Under the pieces are notes generated by a model. The model had not been told where the DNA came from. It searched no databases and was given only the letters and a program-made list of their open reading frames with translations. A DNA stretch of 64,000 nt, taken from assembly GCA_014338185.1 (NCBI GenBank), contig QUBV01000006.1, positions 1 through 64,000 on the forward strand, read 5' to 3'. Source of the DNA: Lysobacterales bacterium (GTDB taxonomy: Bacteria; Pseudomonadota; Gammaproteobacteria; Xanthomonadales; Rhodanobacteraceae). Below, piece by piece: positions 19,891 to 29,884 of this stretch (its first letter is position 1; every line of letters begins with the position of its first letter). Position numbers and translations under genes: made by a program.

Positions 19891-20676
19891 ATGGCCGAAT
19901 TCAGTCTCCCCAAGAACTCCAGGATCCAGCCCGGCAAGCACTATCCGGCCAAGGAGGGGGCCAAGCGCACCCGCACGTTCCACATCTACCGCTGGGATCC
20001 GGATACCAGCGACAACCCGCGCATGGACACCTACGAGGTCGACCTGGCCAGTTGCGGGCCGATGGTTCTGGACGCGCTGCTCAAGATCAAGAACGAGGTC
20101 GATCCCACGCTCACGCTGCGTCGTTCCTGCCGCGAGGGCATCTGCGGCTCGTGCGCAATGAACATCGACGGCACCAACACGCTCGCCTGCATCTGCGCGA
20201 TCGAGGACTGCAAGGCCGGCGACGTCAAGATCCACCCGCTGCCGCACATGCCCGTGGTCAAGGACCTCGTGCCCGACCTCACCCATTTCTACGCCCAGCA
20301 CGCCTCGATCAAGCCGTGGCTGCAGACCACCACCCCGCCTCCGCCGGATCGCGAGCGGCTCCAGTCCAAGCAGGATCGCGCCAAGCTCGACGGCCTGTAC
20401 GAATGCATCCTGTGCGCCTGCTGCTCGACCGCGTGCCCGAGCTACTGGTGGAATGCCGACCGTTACCTGGGTCCCGCGATCCTGTTGCAGGCCTACCGCT
20501 GGATCGTCGATTCACGTGACGAAGCCACCGGCGAGCGGCTCGATGCGCTGGAAGACCCGTTCAAGCTGTATCGCTGCCACACCATCATGAACTGCACGCG
20601 CACCTGCCCCAAGGGCCTCAACCCGGCCAAGGCGATCGCCGAGATCAAGAAACTGCTGGTCGAGCGGCGCAGTTGA
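19891..20676 (+). CDS. sdhB: Succinate dehydrogenase iron-sulfur subunit
   Basis: A 261-residue protein that carries electrons from FAD to the membrane quinone. The [2Fe-2S] ligands are in [16 protein letters not shown] and a following Cys (LACICAI). The [4Fe-4S] and [3Fe-4S] ligands are in [16 protein letters not shown] and [17 protein letters not shown]. It ends [14 protein letters not shown], the usual C-terminus. A gap of 97 bases from sdhA, without a terminator, suggests the same transcript. All four Sdh subunits are therefore present in the order C-D-A-B. Confidence 0.98.
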   Translation: MAEFSLPKNSRIQPGKHYPAKEGAKRTRTFHIYRWDPDTSDNPRMDTYEVDLASCGPMVLDALLKIKNEVDPTLTLRRSCREGICGSCAMNIDGTNTLACICAIEDCKAGDVKIHPLPHMPVVKDLVPDLTHFYAQHASIKPWLQTTTPPPPDRERLQSKQDRAKLDGLYECILCACCSTACPSYWWNADRYLGPAILLQAYRWIVDSRDEATGERLDALEDPFKLYRCHTIMNCTRTCPKGLNPAKAIAEIKKLLVERRS

Positions 20677-20719
20677 ACCCGAGTCGGCCCATCCGGTGCC
20701 GGCGCGGTGCCACGGTCGC

Positions 20720-20974
20720 ATGAACGACGCCGGCGCCGCGGCAATGGGTCGCCTCCGCTGGCGGGCGCGGCGCGGCACGCGTGAGCTCGACCGCATGATC
20801 GGCTGGTGGCTGGATGCGCGCTTTGCGCATGCCGAGGCCAGCCAGCGCGCCGCGTTCGACGCGATGCTCGACGAATCCGACCCGGACCTGTGGGACTGGC
20901 TGATCGCGCAGCATGAGCCGCCCGCGCGGTTTGCGTCGATCATCGATGAAATCCGCGCCCACCATCGCCTTTGA
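20720..20974 (+). CDS. sdhE: FAD assembly factor SdhE
   Basis: An 84-residue helical protein of the SdhE/YgfY/SDHAF2 family, required for covalent attachment of FAD to SdhA. The diagnostic surface motif RGTRELD lies at about 18-24, followed by FDAMLDESDPDLWDWLI, the second conserved block. The N-terminus varies in the family; the ATG at 20720 is used and a second in-frame Met lies eight residues later. Its 3' end overlaps the next gene by 29 bases. Location in the sdh operon fits the role directly. Confidence 0.93.
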   Translation: MNDAGAAAMGRLRWRARRGTRELDRMIGWWLDARFAHAEASQRAAFDAMLDESDPDLWDWLIAQHEPPARFASIIDEIRAHHRL

Positions 20975-21380
20975 CTACCGGCCCTCGCGCCGGCTGCTGG
21001 CACTGCTCGCGCTCGTGGCGGGTCTGGCCGCGCTGGCGCCATGGCTGAGCGCGCTGGCCTGGCCCGCCTGCGTGACGACGAGCCTGCTCGTGGTGGCCGG
21101 CGCGGCCGTGGCCGCACGCGACCTGCGCCAACCGCGTTTCACGCGCATCGCCCATCGCGCCGATGGCTGGGTGCTGGCGGATGCGCAGGGCCGTGAGCAT
21201 GCGGCGCGGCTGCGCCACTGGCGCGAGCTTGGCGGCGTACTCATGCTGGAGTGGCAGTCCGGGGCCGGCGCGCGCCTGCGCGTGGTGCTGGCGCCGGACA
21301 ACCTCGATGCCGACACGCGGCGCCGGCTCATCGTGCTGTTGCGCAGCGGCGCCGCCACCGCAGCCGCACCCATGCGCTGA
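20946..21380 (+). CDS. ygfX: YgfX-like inner-membrane protein
   Basis: A 144-residue protein with two adjacent membrane helices (about 15-30 and 34-50) and a soluble C-terminal domain beginning RFTRIAHRADGWVLADAQG. It overlaps sdhE by 29 bases, the arrangement of ygfY-ygfX in E. coli, where YgfX (CptA) has been studied as a membrane partner of SdhE. The sequence is poorly conserved, so the assignment rests on size, topology, the arginine-rich R-P-S-R-R start and gene overlap. It could also be called a hypothetical protein. Last gene of the sdh transcription unit. Confidence 0.7.
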   Translation: MKSAPTIAFDYRPSRRLLALLALVAGLAALAPWLSALAWPACVTTSLLVVAGAAVAARDLRQPRFTRIAHRADGWVLADAQGREHAARLRHWRELGGVLMLEWQSGAGARLRVVLAPDNLDADTRRRLIVLLRSGAATAAAPMR

Positions 21381-21512
21381 ATGCCCGCGGGATTGCCGCG
21401 CGCCGCGTGACGGCGATCGTTCGACCGCGGCAGCGCATGGCAACGACGGTGCGCACGGCCTGCGCACGAGGCGCGCGGTTCCGCAGGCCGCGGCTGGTGG
21501 CGTGCGCGTGCC

Positions 21513-22097
21513 TCAGGGCAGGCGCAGGCCGCATTCGCGCAACAGTCGTGCCAGGGCGATGAGCGGCAGCCCGACCAGCGCGGTCGGGTCCTGGCTGTCG
21601 ATGCGCTCGAACAGTGCGATGCCCAGGCCTTCGGCCTTGAAGCTGCCGGCGCAGTCGAGCGGCTGTTCGGCTTGGACATAGCGGGCGATGGCCTCGGCAT
21701 CGAGGGCGCGGAACACCACCCGGGTGCAGTCGGCGGCGCGCCGCGCGACCGGCGGCGCAACGCGCGTGTCGACCACGCACAGCGCGGTGTGGAAGTTCAC
21801 GACCTTGCCCGAACACGCGCCGAGCTGGGCGCGCGCGGCCGCGACCGAACCGGGTTTGCCCAGTGTGCGGCCGTCGAGTTCGGCCAACTGGTCGCTGCCG
21901 ATCACCAGCGCGCCGGGATGGTTCGCGGCGACGGCGCGGGCCTTGGCCTCGGCCAGCCGCAGCGCGACCTGCGCGGGCGCCTCGCCCGGCAGCGCGGCCT
22001 CGTCCACGCCGGGCGAGGCCGTGGTGAACGCGAGCCCGAGGCGTGCGAGCAGCTCGGCGCGGTAGCGCGAGGTCGAGGCGAGCACGAGCGCGGTCAC
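21513..22097 (-). CDS. yceF: Maf-like nucleotide pyrophosphatase, YceF type
   Basis: A 194-residue Maf-family enzyme that hydrolyses non-canonical nucleoside triphosphates; the YceF subgroup prefers 7-methyl-GTP (family knowledge). Motifs: LVLASTSRYRAELLARLGL at the N-terminus, SPGVDEAALPGE, the metal/substrate site IGSDQLAELDGRTLGKPG and SGKVVNFHTALCV. Loss of the second Asp of the dTTP-specific group and the FHT pattern favour YceF over YhdE. The start is GTG at 22097, inside the stop of the gene before it (GTGA), so the two are coupled. In many gammaproteobacteria yceF faces yceD-rpmF, as here. Confidence 0.92.
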   Translation of the reverse strand: MTALVLASTSRYRAELLARLGLAFTTASPGVDEAALPGEAPAQVALRLAEAKARAVAANHPGALVIGSDQLAELDGRTLGKPGSVAAARAQLGACSGKVVNFHTALCVVDTRVAPPVARRAADCTRVVFRALDAEAIARYVQAEQPLDCAGSFKAEGLGIALFERIDSQDPTALVGLPLIALARLLRECGLRLP

Positions 22098-22513
22098 GGG
22101 CGACGCAGCTTGTTGGCGGCGTCGAGCAGTTCGCGCGCACCATCGAGGTCGGCGCGGGCCTGGTTGAGGCGCTGCAACTGCGGCTGCAGGGCCTGCTGGG
22201 CCGCGGCCAGCGCATCGCGGGCCGCCGCCAGCGCGGGCAGCGCGGCCTGGGCGCTCTCGTTCTTGAGCCACAGCCGGTGCGCGAGCAGGTCGCGCAGACC
22301 CGCATCGAGCACCGCTTCGGTCGAGGCAGGCGTGCCTGCGGTCGGCATGGCGCGCAGTTGGGCACGGCATTGCATGAGCTGGTTCTCGAACGAGTCGGCC
22401 AGGTCGAGCACCTGCCGCAGCAGGTCGCGACGTGCGCGCAGGCGCCGCTCGCGCATGGCCAGCAACACGACAGTCACCGCCAGCGCCAGGGCGCCGGCCA
22501 GCAGGTACGGCAT
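22094..22513 (-). CDS. Membrane-anchored coiled-coil protein of unknown function
   Basis: A 139-residue protein not recognised as a named family. An N-terminal membrane helix (PYLLAGALALAVTVVLL, about 2-18) is followed by Arg-rich cytoplasmic sequence (RERRLRARRDLLRQ). The rest is predicted helical, with a long heptad-like C-terminal part (ALAAARDALAAAQQALQPQ). It is the first gene of a two-gene unit with yceF, whose GTG overlaps its TGA. The start at 22513 is chosen because the signal-anchor begins there; an ATG at 22597 would overlap the divergent promoter. A structural or scaffolding role is possible. Confidence 0.7.
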   Translation of the reverse strand: MPYLLAGALALAVTVVLLAMRERRLRARRDLLRQVLDLADSFENQLMQCRAQLRAMPTAGTPASTEAVLDAGLRDLLAHRLWLKNESAQAALPALAAARDALAAAQQALQPQLQRLNQARADLDGARELLDAANKLRRP

Positions 22514-22575
22514 TGCACGATTCCCCCGGTATCCGCCTGCAGTGTAGCCGCATTGGTGGCACCCGGCCCGCGAAG

Positions 22576-22604
22576 TTGACAGCATGCGGTGCGCCACCTA
22601 CCAT
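22576..22604 (+). promoter_or_regulatory. Promoter of yceD-rpmF-fab, nearly leaderless
   Basis: A perfect -35 TTGACA (22576-22581), a 17-base spacer and -10 TACCAT (22599-22604). The yceD ATG begins only nine bases after the -10, so transcription would start within about three bases of the start codon. This is the best sigma-70 promoter by sequence in the window. Confidence 0.75.
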
Positions 22605-22613
22605 CGCGCGCCC

Positions 22614-23126
22614 ATGTCCGCAGCCTTGCCAGACCGCGTGGATGTCGCGCGCCAGGTCCAGGCTCGCCGCATCTACGCAGGAAGCCTGTCGTTCACCGCC
22701 ATGCCGCGCCTGCGCGGCCTGCTGGCGACGACTGCGGGCGAGGCGCGCTACCATGCGCAATTCGACCGTGACGAACTGGGCATCGACTTCATCGCCCTGC
22801 GCGTGGAGGGTGCGCTGCCGCTGCAGTGCCAGCGTACGCTCGAGGTGTTCGCGCTGCCGGTGCGCATCGACGAGCGGCTCGGCCTGATCGCCGACGAGCG
22901 CGACGAGGCGGCGTTGCCGGCCGGCTACGAGCCATTGCTGGTCGAGCACGGCGCGATCGATCTTGCGGCCGTGATCGAGGACGAGTTGATCCTCGCGGTA
23001 CCGGTGGTGCCGACCCGGCCCGGGCCGGCCCTGGACTGGGTCGATGACGCCGCGGTCGAGGCGCCACCGCCGACCAGCCCGTTCGCGGTGCTGGCGGCGA
23101 TGAAGAAGCAGGGCGATCGACGCTGA
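22614..23126 (+). CDS. yceD: YceD/DUF177 family protein
   Basis: A 170-residue protein of the DUF177 family (YceD, large rRNA accumulation protein), encoded before rpmF in most bacteria and linked to 23S rRNA accumulation in E. coli and plants. Visible features: an N-terminal [15 protein letters not shown], the hallmark [14 protein letters not shown], where the Cys is conserved, and [11 protein letters not shown]. No Shine-Dalgarno is present and the promoter lies directly upstream, so the mRNA is probably leaderless at this gene. It leads the rpmF-fab operon. Confidence 0.93.
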   Translation: MSAALPDRVDVARQVQARRIYAGSLSFTAMPRLRGLLATTAGEARYHAQFDRDELGIDFIALRVEGALPLQCQRTLEVFALPVRIDERLGLIADERDEAALPAGYEPLLVEHGAIDLAAVIEDELILAVPVVPTRPGPALDWVDDAAVEAPPPTSPFAVLAAMKKQGDRR

Positions 23127-23278
23127 CTCTGGTCGCGGCGGACGCAAGATCAGGTTTCCATGGCGTGGCCCGGATGGCCGCGCCGCAGATGCGGACAGGG
23201 TGTCCGCGCCACCCGACACGATGGCCACGAGGGCCGTCGCCAAGCGCCGGACGGGAACGTCCGCACCAGGAGAACATC

Positions 23279-23473
23279 ATGGCTGTTGCCAAGAGTCGCA
23301 AAACCCCATCCCGCCGCGGCATGCGTCGTTCGCACGATGCGCTCAGCGCCAAGCAGCTGGCCACCGACCCGACCTCGGGCGAGGTGCACGTGCGCCACCA
23401 TGTGACCAAGGATGGCTACTACCGCGGCAAGAAGGTCATCGACAGCAAGACGCCGGTCCACGAGGAAGGCTGA
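23279..23473 (+). CDS. rpmF: 50S ribosomal protein L32
   Basis: A 64-residue ribosomal protein. It starts [20 protein letters not shown], the standard bL32 N-terminus, and has the central [20 protein letters not shown]. The zinc-binding Cys residues found in some L32 proteins are absent, as in the C-minus type of gammaproteobacteria. AGGAG lies six bases before the ATG. The next gene is fabH, 199 bases away, and plsX, which usually stands between them, is missing. Confidence 0.97.
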   Translation: MAVAKSRKTPSRRGMRRSHDALSAKQLATDPTSGEVHVRHHVTKDGYYRGKKVIDSKTPVHEEG

Positions 23474-23672
23474 GCCGTGGCCCGGCGCGCGCCGCCGCGG
23501 GTGGCGCGCCCGTGCACCCGCCACGGCGCGATGCCGCGGCGGAGTTGGCCGGCTGCCGCCATCGCCGGCAGCCCCTGACAGGCCATTCGTGCCGACCGTG
23601 GCAGGACGCCCGGCATCGCTGTCTCCCGCGAGCGTGGCGGATGCGCGTTCGCTGGCCTGAAGGGGAACGGTT

Positions 23673-24644
23673 TTGGTTCACTCACGCATCGCCGGCACCG
23701 GCAGTTACCTGCCGCACAAGGTCATCACCAACGCCGATCTGGAAAAACTCGTCGACACCAGCGACGAGTGGATCGCCAGCCGCACCGGCATCCGCGAACG
23801 GCGCATGGCCGCCACCGGCGAGACCACGGGCGACCTGGCATTCGAGGCCGCGCAGCGTGCGCTGGCCGCGGCCGGCGTGCAGGCTGGCGAGCTCGACCTG
23901 ATCGTGCTCGGCACCACCACGCCCGACCTGATTTTTCCCGCCACCGCCTGCCTGCTGCAGCACCGCCTCGGTGCCAACGGCTGCGCCGCGTTCGACGTCA
24001 ACGCGGCCTGCTCGGGCTTCATGTACGCGCTGGCGGTCGCCGACCAGTTCATCCGCAGCGGCTCGGTGCGCAAGGCGCTCGTGGTCGGCGCCGAGACGCT
24101 CACGCGCATGCTCGACTATGGCGACCGCTCGACCTGCGTGCTGTTCGGCGACGGCGCCGGCGCGGTGGTGCTGGAGGCATCCGACCAGCCCGGCATCATC
24201 ACCACGCGCCTGCATGCCGACGGTGGCTACAAGCACCTGCTCTACAACCCGGTCGGCGTGTCCGCCGGCTTCCAGCTCGACCAGCCCAACGCCGGCGTGC
24301 GCGTGATGATGACCGGCAACGAGGTGTTCAAGGTCGCGGTCAAGACGCTCGACCGCATGGTCGGCGAGACGCTGGAAGCGGCCGGCATGCACGAATCCGA
24401 CATCGACTGGCTGATTCCGCACCAGGCCAACCTGCGCATCATCGAGGCGACCGCGCGCCGCCTCAAGCTGCCGATGGAGCGCGTGATCGTCACCGTCGAC
24501 CGCCACGGCAACACCTCCTCGGGCTCGGTGCCGCTCGCACTCGACGAGGCGGTGCGCTCGGGCAAGGTACAGCGTGGCCAGACGTTGCTGCTGGAAGCCT
24601 TTGGCGGCGGCTTCACCTGGGCTTCGGCGCTGCTCAGGTATTGA
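23673..24644 (+). CDS. fabH: 3-oxoacyl-ACP synthase III (FabH)
   Basis: A 323-residue thiolase-fold enzyme that starts fatty acid synthesis by condensing an acyl-CoA with malonyl-ACP. The catalytic triad is Cys113 (NAACSGFMYAL), His250 (IPHQANLRI) and Asn280 (DRHGNTSSGS). The start codon is TTG at 23673: AAGGGG stands a suitable distance upstream, the following residues (HSRIAGTGSYLP) are the family N-terminus, and no in-frame ATG exists before residue 45. The 199-base gap after rpmF may hold an extra promoter. Confidence 0.97.
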   Translation: MVHSRIAGTGSYLPHKVITNADLEKLVDTSDEWIASRTGIRERRMAATGETTGDLAFEAAQRALAAAGVQAGELDLIVLGTTTPDLIFPATACLLQHRLGANGCAAFDVNAACSGFMYALAVADQFIRSGSVRKALVVGAETLTRMLDYGDRSTCVLFGDGAGAVVLEASDQPGIITTRLHADGGYKHLLYNPVGVSAGFQLDQPNAGVRVMMTGNEVFKVAVKTLDRMVGETLEAAGMHESDIDWLIPHQANLRIIEATARRLKLPMERVIVTVDRHGNTSSGSVPLALDEAVRSGKVQRGQTLLLEAFGGGFTWASALLRY

Positions 24645-24749
24645 GCGCCGGGCCGGCGCCGCGTCGCGCCACCGGCCGCGCGCCGCGGGCGCATCCCGCG
24701 CAATCCGTGCGGGCATGCGGCCAGTCTCGATCCCCGACCAGGAGTCCCC

Positions 24750-25733
24750 ATGTCCGATTCCACCCCGACAGTCCCATCCACGCGCACGCAGGCGGCGCTG
24801 GCGTTCGTGTTCCCGGGCCAGGGCTCGCAGGCACTGGGCATGCTCGCCGAACTCGCACAACAGCATGCGGGCGTGCGCGAGACCTTCGCCGAAGCCTCGG
24901 CCGGCGCGGACGTCGACCTGTGGGCGCTGGCGCAGCAGGGTCCCGAGGCGACGCTCAACCGCACCGAGTTCACCCAGCCCGCGCTGCTGGCCGCGAGCAT
25001 CGCGGTGTGGCGCGTATGGCACGCGCGTGGCGGCGCGATGCCAGCGCGGCTGGCCGGCCACAGCCTGGGCGAGTACAGCGCGCTGGTCGCGGCGCAGGCG
25101 CTGTCGCTGCACGACGCGGCGCGCCTCGTGCGCCTGCGCGGCCAGGCGATGCAGCAGGCCGTACCCGAGGGCAGCGGCGCGATGGCGGCAATCCTCGGCG
25201 CCGACGATGCGCTGGTCGAGGACGCCTGCCGCGAGGCCAGCGGCGCGCAGGTGGTGGTGCCCGCCAACTACAACTCGCCCGGCCAGATCGTGATCGGCGG
25301 CGAGCTCGGAGCGCTCGATGCCGCGCTGGCGCTGCTCGCCGAGCGTGGCGTGCGCAAGGCGGTCAAGCTCGCGGTGAGCGTGCCCTCACACACGCCGCTC
25401 ATGCGCGAGGCCGCCGAGCGGCTCGCCGAGGCGATGGCGCACTGCCAGTGGCAGGAACCGCGCATCGCGGTGGTGCAGAACGTCGACGGCGCGGTGCACA
25501 CGGGGGTGGCGGCGATCCGCGACGCACTGGTGCGCCAGCTGTACCTGCCGGTGCGCTGGAGCCAGTGCGTGCAGGCGCTCGCCGCTGCGGGCGCCACGCG
25601 CGTCGCCGAGTGCGGGCCGGGCAAGGTGCTCAGCGGCCTGGCCAAGCGCATCGACCGCAACCTGGACGCGCGTGCGCTTGGCACGCCGGCCGAACTGGAC
25701 GCTGCGCTCGCGGCCTGGGCCGCGGACGCTTGA
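24750..25733 (+). CDS. fabD: Malonyl-CoA:ACP transacylase
   Basis: A 327-residue enzyme that moves malonyl from CoA to acyl carrier protein. The active-site serine is Ser105 in GHSLGEYSAL, paired with His214 in VPSHTPLM; FPGQGSQ at 21-27 forms the oxyanion region. The N-terminus carries about 14 extra residues (Thr/Pro-rich) compared with E. coli FabD. AGGAG lies five bases before the ATG. Same order as in other fab operons (fabH-fabD-fabG-acpP-fabF). Confidence 0.97.
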   Translation: MSDSTPTVPSTRTQAALAFVFPGQGSQALGMLAELAQQHAGVRETFAEASAGADVDLWALAQQGPEATLNRTEFTQPALLAASIAVWRVWHARGGAMPARLAGHSLGEYSALVAAQALSLHDAARLVRLRGQAMQQAVPEGSGAMAAILGADDALVEDACREASGAQVVVPANYNSPGQIVIGGELGALDAALALLAERGVRKAVKLAVSVPSHTPLMREAAERLAEAMAHCQWQEPRIAVVQNVDGAVHTGVAAIRDALVRQLYLPVRWSQCVQALAAAGATRVAECGPGKVLSGLAKRIDRNLDARALGTPAELDAALAAWAADA

Positions 25734-25841
25734 CCGGCACCGCCGATCGGCTGCAGCCAGTGCCGCGCGCGGCTGCTGGTCAGGCACGGCGCCGCGCTAT
25801 GCTGTGACGCTCCGTCGCGACCGCAACCAGAGGACATCCGC

Positions 25842-26585
25842 ATGAACACACCGCTGCAGGGCGAAATCGCCCTCGTCACCGGCGCCAGCCGCGGCATCGG
25901 CGCCGCGATCGCCGACGAACTGGCCGCGCGGGGTGCACGCGTGATCGGCACCGCGACCACCGCCGCGGGCGCACAGGCGATCGGCGAGCGCCTTGCGGCC
26001 CATGGCGGCGCCGGGCGCGCGCTCGACGTGACCGATGGCGCTGCGGTCGAGGCGCTCATCGAGGCGATCGGCAAGGAGTTCGGCGCGATCGGCATCCTCG
26101 TCAACAATGCGGGCATCACCCGCGACCAGTTGCTCATGCGCATGAAGGACGAGGACTGGCAGGCGATCCTCGACACCAATCTCACCTCGGTGTACCGCAC
26201 CAGCAAGGCCGTGATGCGCGGCATGATGAAGGCACGCAAGGGCCGCATCATCTCGATCGCCTCGGTGATCGGCCTCACCGGCAACCCGGGGCAGGCCAAC
26301 TATGCGGCGGCCAAGGCCGGCATCATCGCCTTCTCCAAGTCGCTCGCGCGCGAGGTCGGCTCGCGCGGCATCACCGTCAACGTGGTGGCGCCCGGCTTCA
26401 TCGACACCGACATGACACGCGCCTTGCCGCAGGCGCAGCGCGAGGCGCTGCTGGGCCAGATCGCGCTGGGACGGCTGGGCGAGGCGCGCGACATCGCCGA
26501 GGCGGTGGCGTTCCTGGCCTCACCCGCGGCCGGCTACATCACCGGCGAGACCCTGCACGTCAATGGCGGTATGTACATGGCGTGA
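25842..26585 (+). CDS. fabG: 3-oxoacyl-ACP reductase
   Basis: A 247-residue short-chain dehydrogenase that reduces 3-oxoacyl-ACP with NADPH. Motifs: TGASRGIG (13-20), NNAG (88-91), and the catalytic Ser141, Tyr154 and Lys158 ([10 protein letters not shown]). It ends [13 protein letters not shown], the typical FabG C-terminus. AGAGGA precedes the ATG and a -10-like TATGCT lies at 25798-25803, so some transcription may begin here. Context leaves little doubt that it is the housekeeping FabG rather than a secondary SDR. Confidence 0.97.
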   Translation: MNTPLQGEIALVTGASRGIGAAIADELAARGARVIGTATTAAGAQAIGERLAAHGGAGRALDVTDGAAVEALIEAIGKEFGAIGILVNNAGITRDQLLMRMKDEDWQAILDTNLTSVYRTSKAVMRGMMKARKGRIISIASVIGLTGNPGQANYAAAKAGIIAFSKSLAREVGSRGITVNVVAPGFIDTDMTRALPQAQREALLGQIALGRLGEARDIAEAVAFLASPAAGYITGETLHVNGGMYMA

Positions 26586-26661
26586 TCGCGCGTGGTTGGG
26601 CGATGATGCCGACCGTTCGGCTGCGCATGGCGGCCAAGTAGCGGCACCGCAAGGCTTCCAC

Positions 26662-26667
26662 TACAAT
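26662..26667 (+). promoter_or_regulatory. -10 element of a likely acpP promoter
   Basis: TACAAT fits the -10 consensus well and lies about 80 bases before the acpP ATG. No good -35 is visible at 17 or 18 bases. An extra promoter for acpP is usual, because the carrier protein is needed in large amounts. Confidence 0.45.
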
Positions 26668-26745
26668 GCCGCGGCTTCGGGGGAGCGTTGTCGTGATTGC
26701 GGCAGGCCGCGCCTGAACGAATCCCATTGCGAGGAACAAAAACAC

Positions 26746-26985
26746 ATGAGCAGCATCGAAGAGCGCGTCAAGAAGATCGTGGTGGAGCAGCTTGGCGTGA
26801 AGGAAGACGAAGTGACGCCCAACGCATCGTTCGTCGACGACCTTGGCGCCGATTCGCTCGACACGGTCGAACTGGTGATGGCGCTCGAAGAGGAATTCGA
26901 ATGCGAGATCCCGGACGAGGAAGCCGAGAAGATCACCACCGTGCAGCAGGCGATCGATTACGTGAAGGCCCACGTCAAGGCCTGA
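26746..26985 (+). CDS. acpP: Acyl carrier protein
   Basis: A 79-residue acidic helical protein. Ser37 in [18 protein letters not shown] is the site of 4'-phosphopantetheine attachment. The sequence is nearly standard ([18 protein letters not shown]; ending DYVKAHVKA). GAGGA stands ten bases upstream of the ATG. A terminator-like hairpin follows 27 bases after the stop, which would let most transcripts end here and give acpP a high dose relative to fabF. Confidence 0.98.
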   Translation: MSSIEERVKKIVVEQLGVKEDEVTPNASFVDDLGADSLDTVELVMALEEEFECEIPDEEAEKITTVQQAIDYVKAHVKA

Positions 26986-27011
26986 GCGGGCGCCAGCGTC
27001 GTGCGGCAGAG

Positions 27012-27038
27012 CTGCGCCCTCGTGGCGCAGTTTTGTTT
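27012..27038 (+). terminator. Intrinsic terminator between acpP and fabF
   Basis: A 7-bp stem CTGCGCC/GGCGCAG with a 5-base loop is followed by TTTTGTTTT. The broken T-run suggests partial termination, reducing fabF relative to acpP. Confidence 0.7.
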
Positions 27039-27111
27039 TGGTGGGGCTGAATCGCGCATCGCCGGCGGCGCGCGCGACCTGGCCCGGGTTGGACGAGTGC
27101 AGGGGTGAACC

Positions 27112-28347
<1,236 letters not shown>

Positions 28348-28462
28348 GCCGCGCTGGCGCCGTGCGCGGCGGTCTTCGCCGGGCACCGGCGGGCGACGCG
28401 GTGTGCGCACGCCCTGCATCATGTCGGCTACCTAGCGATGACAGGCCGCGCGGCACCGGACC

Positions 28463-29812
28463 ATGAACCTCCTCGTCCAGCACATCGACGGCGCCCGTGA
28501 CCTGCTGCCGCTGGCGGCGGCCGATCCCGTGCGCTATCCCGCGCTGCTGGAAAGCGCCGCGCGCGGTGGTGCGCGCGCGCGCTGCGACCTGTTGCTGCTG
28601 CATGCGGGCGAGCGGCTCGTGCTCGGCGCCGACGGCCGTCTCGACGACGGCACCGGCCAGGCGCTGGACGGCGGTTTCCTGGCCGCGCTCGACCGGCGTT
28701 GGGCCGCCACGCGCGGCGCCGCGGCGAGCGATGCGGCGCTGCCGTTCCATGGCGGCTGGCTGCTGTACCTGGGCTACGAACTGGCTGGCGAGCTCGAGCC
28801 GCGCCTGGCCCTGCCGGCACCGGCCGAGCCGTGGCTGCCCACCGCGCTGGCGCTGCGTTGTCCGGCGGCGCTCATCGTCGACCATGCGCGTGGCCGCACC
28901 ACGCTGGTCGCCGAGCCCGATCGCGCCGACCTGCTTGATCTCATGCAGGCGGACCTGGCCGCGGCCCCGGACTGGAGCCCGCGCGCGGTGAGGCTGGCGC
29001 AGCTCGACGAGGAGCCGGCGCAGCGCTTCATCGAGGGCGTCGCGCGCGTGCAGGCGCACCTGCGCGCGGGCGACGTGTTCCAGGTCAACCTGTCACGCGC
29101 CTGGCGTGGCCGCTGCGCGCAGGCGCTGGCCGCGGCCGACCTGCACGCGGCCCTGCGCCGTGCCAATCCCGCGCCCTTCGCGGGCCTGTTGCAGTTTGGC
29201 GATGCCGCGCTGGTGAGTTCCTCACCCGAGCGCCTGCTGCAGCTGCGCGACGGCCTCGCACAGACGCGGCCGATCGCGGGCACGCGGCCGCGGTTCGCGG
29301 GCGATGACGATGCTGCGCGCATCGCCGAACTGGTGGGCCATGCCAAGGAGCGGGCCGAACACGTGATGCTGATCGACCTCGAGCGCAACGACCTCGGCCG
29401 CGTCTGCGTGCCGGGCAGCATCGAAGTCGACGAGTTCATGGCGGTGGAGAGCTACGCCCACGTCCACCACATCGTGTCCAACGTGCGCGGCCGCCTGCGC
29501 GCGGGCGTGACGCCGGGGCAGGCGATCGCGGCGCTGTTCCCGGGCGGCACGATCACCGGCTGCCCCAAGCTGCGCTGCATGCAGATCATCGCCGCGCTCG
29601 AAGGCGGTGGGCGCGGCGCCTACACCGGCTCGCTCGGCTACCTCGACCGCAGCGGCGACCTCGACCTCAACATCCTGATCCGCACGCTCACGCTGCGTGG
29701 CCGCGAGCTCGCGTTCCGCGCCGGCGCTGGCATCGTGGCCGACTCCGATGCGCAGCGCGAGCTGGAGGAAACCCGCGCCAAGGCGCGCGGCCTGCTGCGC
29801 GCGCTGCAGTGA
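28463..29812 (+). CDS. pabB: Aminodeoxychorismate synthase component I (PabB-like)
   Basis: A 449-residue chorismate-binding enzyme. The C-terminal domain has KERAEHVMLIDLERNDLGRV, ESYAHVHHIVSNV, PGGTITGCPKLRCMQII and GSLGYLDRSGDLD. It should convert chorismate plus glutamine-derived ammonia to 4-amino-4-deoxychorismate for folate. One residue is notable: E. coli-type PabB has Lys in P-I-K-G-T, which attacks chorismate C2, but here the motif is PIAGTRPR with Ala272, as in anthranilate synthase TrpE. GGTITG and the fab/folate neighbourhood favour PabB. It is convergent with the large secreted protein. The glutaminase PabA is not in the window. Confidence 0.82.
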   Translation: MNLLVQHIDGARDLLPLAAADPVRYPALLESAARGGARARCDLLLLHAGERLVLGADGRLDDGTGQALDGGFLAALDRRWAATRGAAASDAALPFHGGWLLYLGYELAGELEPRLALPAPAEPWLPTALALRCPAALIVDHARGRTTLVAEPDRADLLDLMQADLAAAPDWSPRAVRLAQLDEEPAQRFIEGVARVQAHLRAGDVFQVNLSRAWRGRCAQALAAADLHAALRRANPAPFAGLLQFGDAALVSSSPERLLQLRDGLAQTRPIAGTRPRFAGDDDAARIAELVGHAKERAEHVMLIDLERNDLGRVCVPGSIEVDEFMAVESYAHVHHIVSNVRGRLRAGVTPGQAIAALFPGGTITGCPKLRCMQIIAALEGGGRGAYTGSLGYLDRSGDLDLNILIRTLTLRGRELAFRAGAGIVADSDAQRELEETRAKARGLLRALQ

Positions 29813-29884
29813 CGGCGGTCCGGGTGCACGCCGCGCGTGGGGCCGTCCTTGGCCGGGCTCCGCGCCGGGGACGCGCGCGGACCT

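Noticed and set aside
28463-29812. Calling the chorismate enzyme TrpE on the basis of PIAGT
   Set aside because: One residue is not enough; the GGTITG motif and the folate/fab neighbourhood favour PabB. Kept as a finding.
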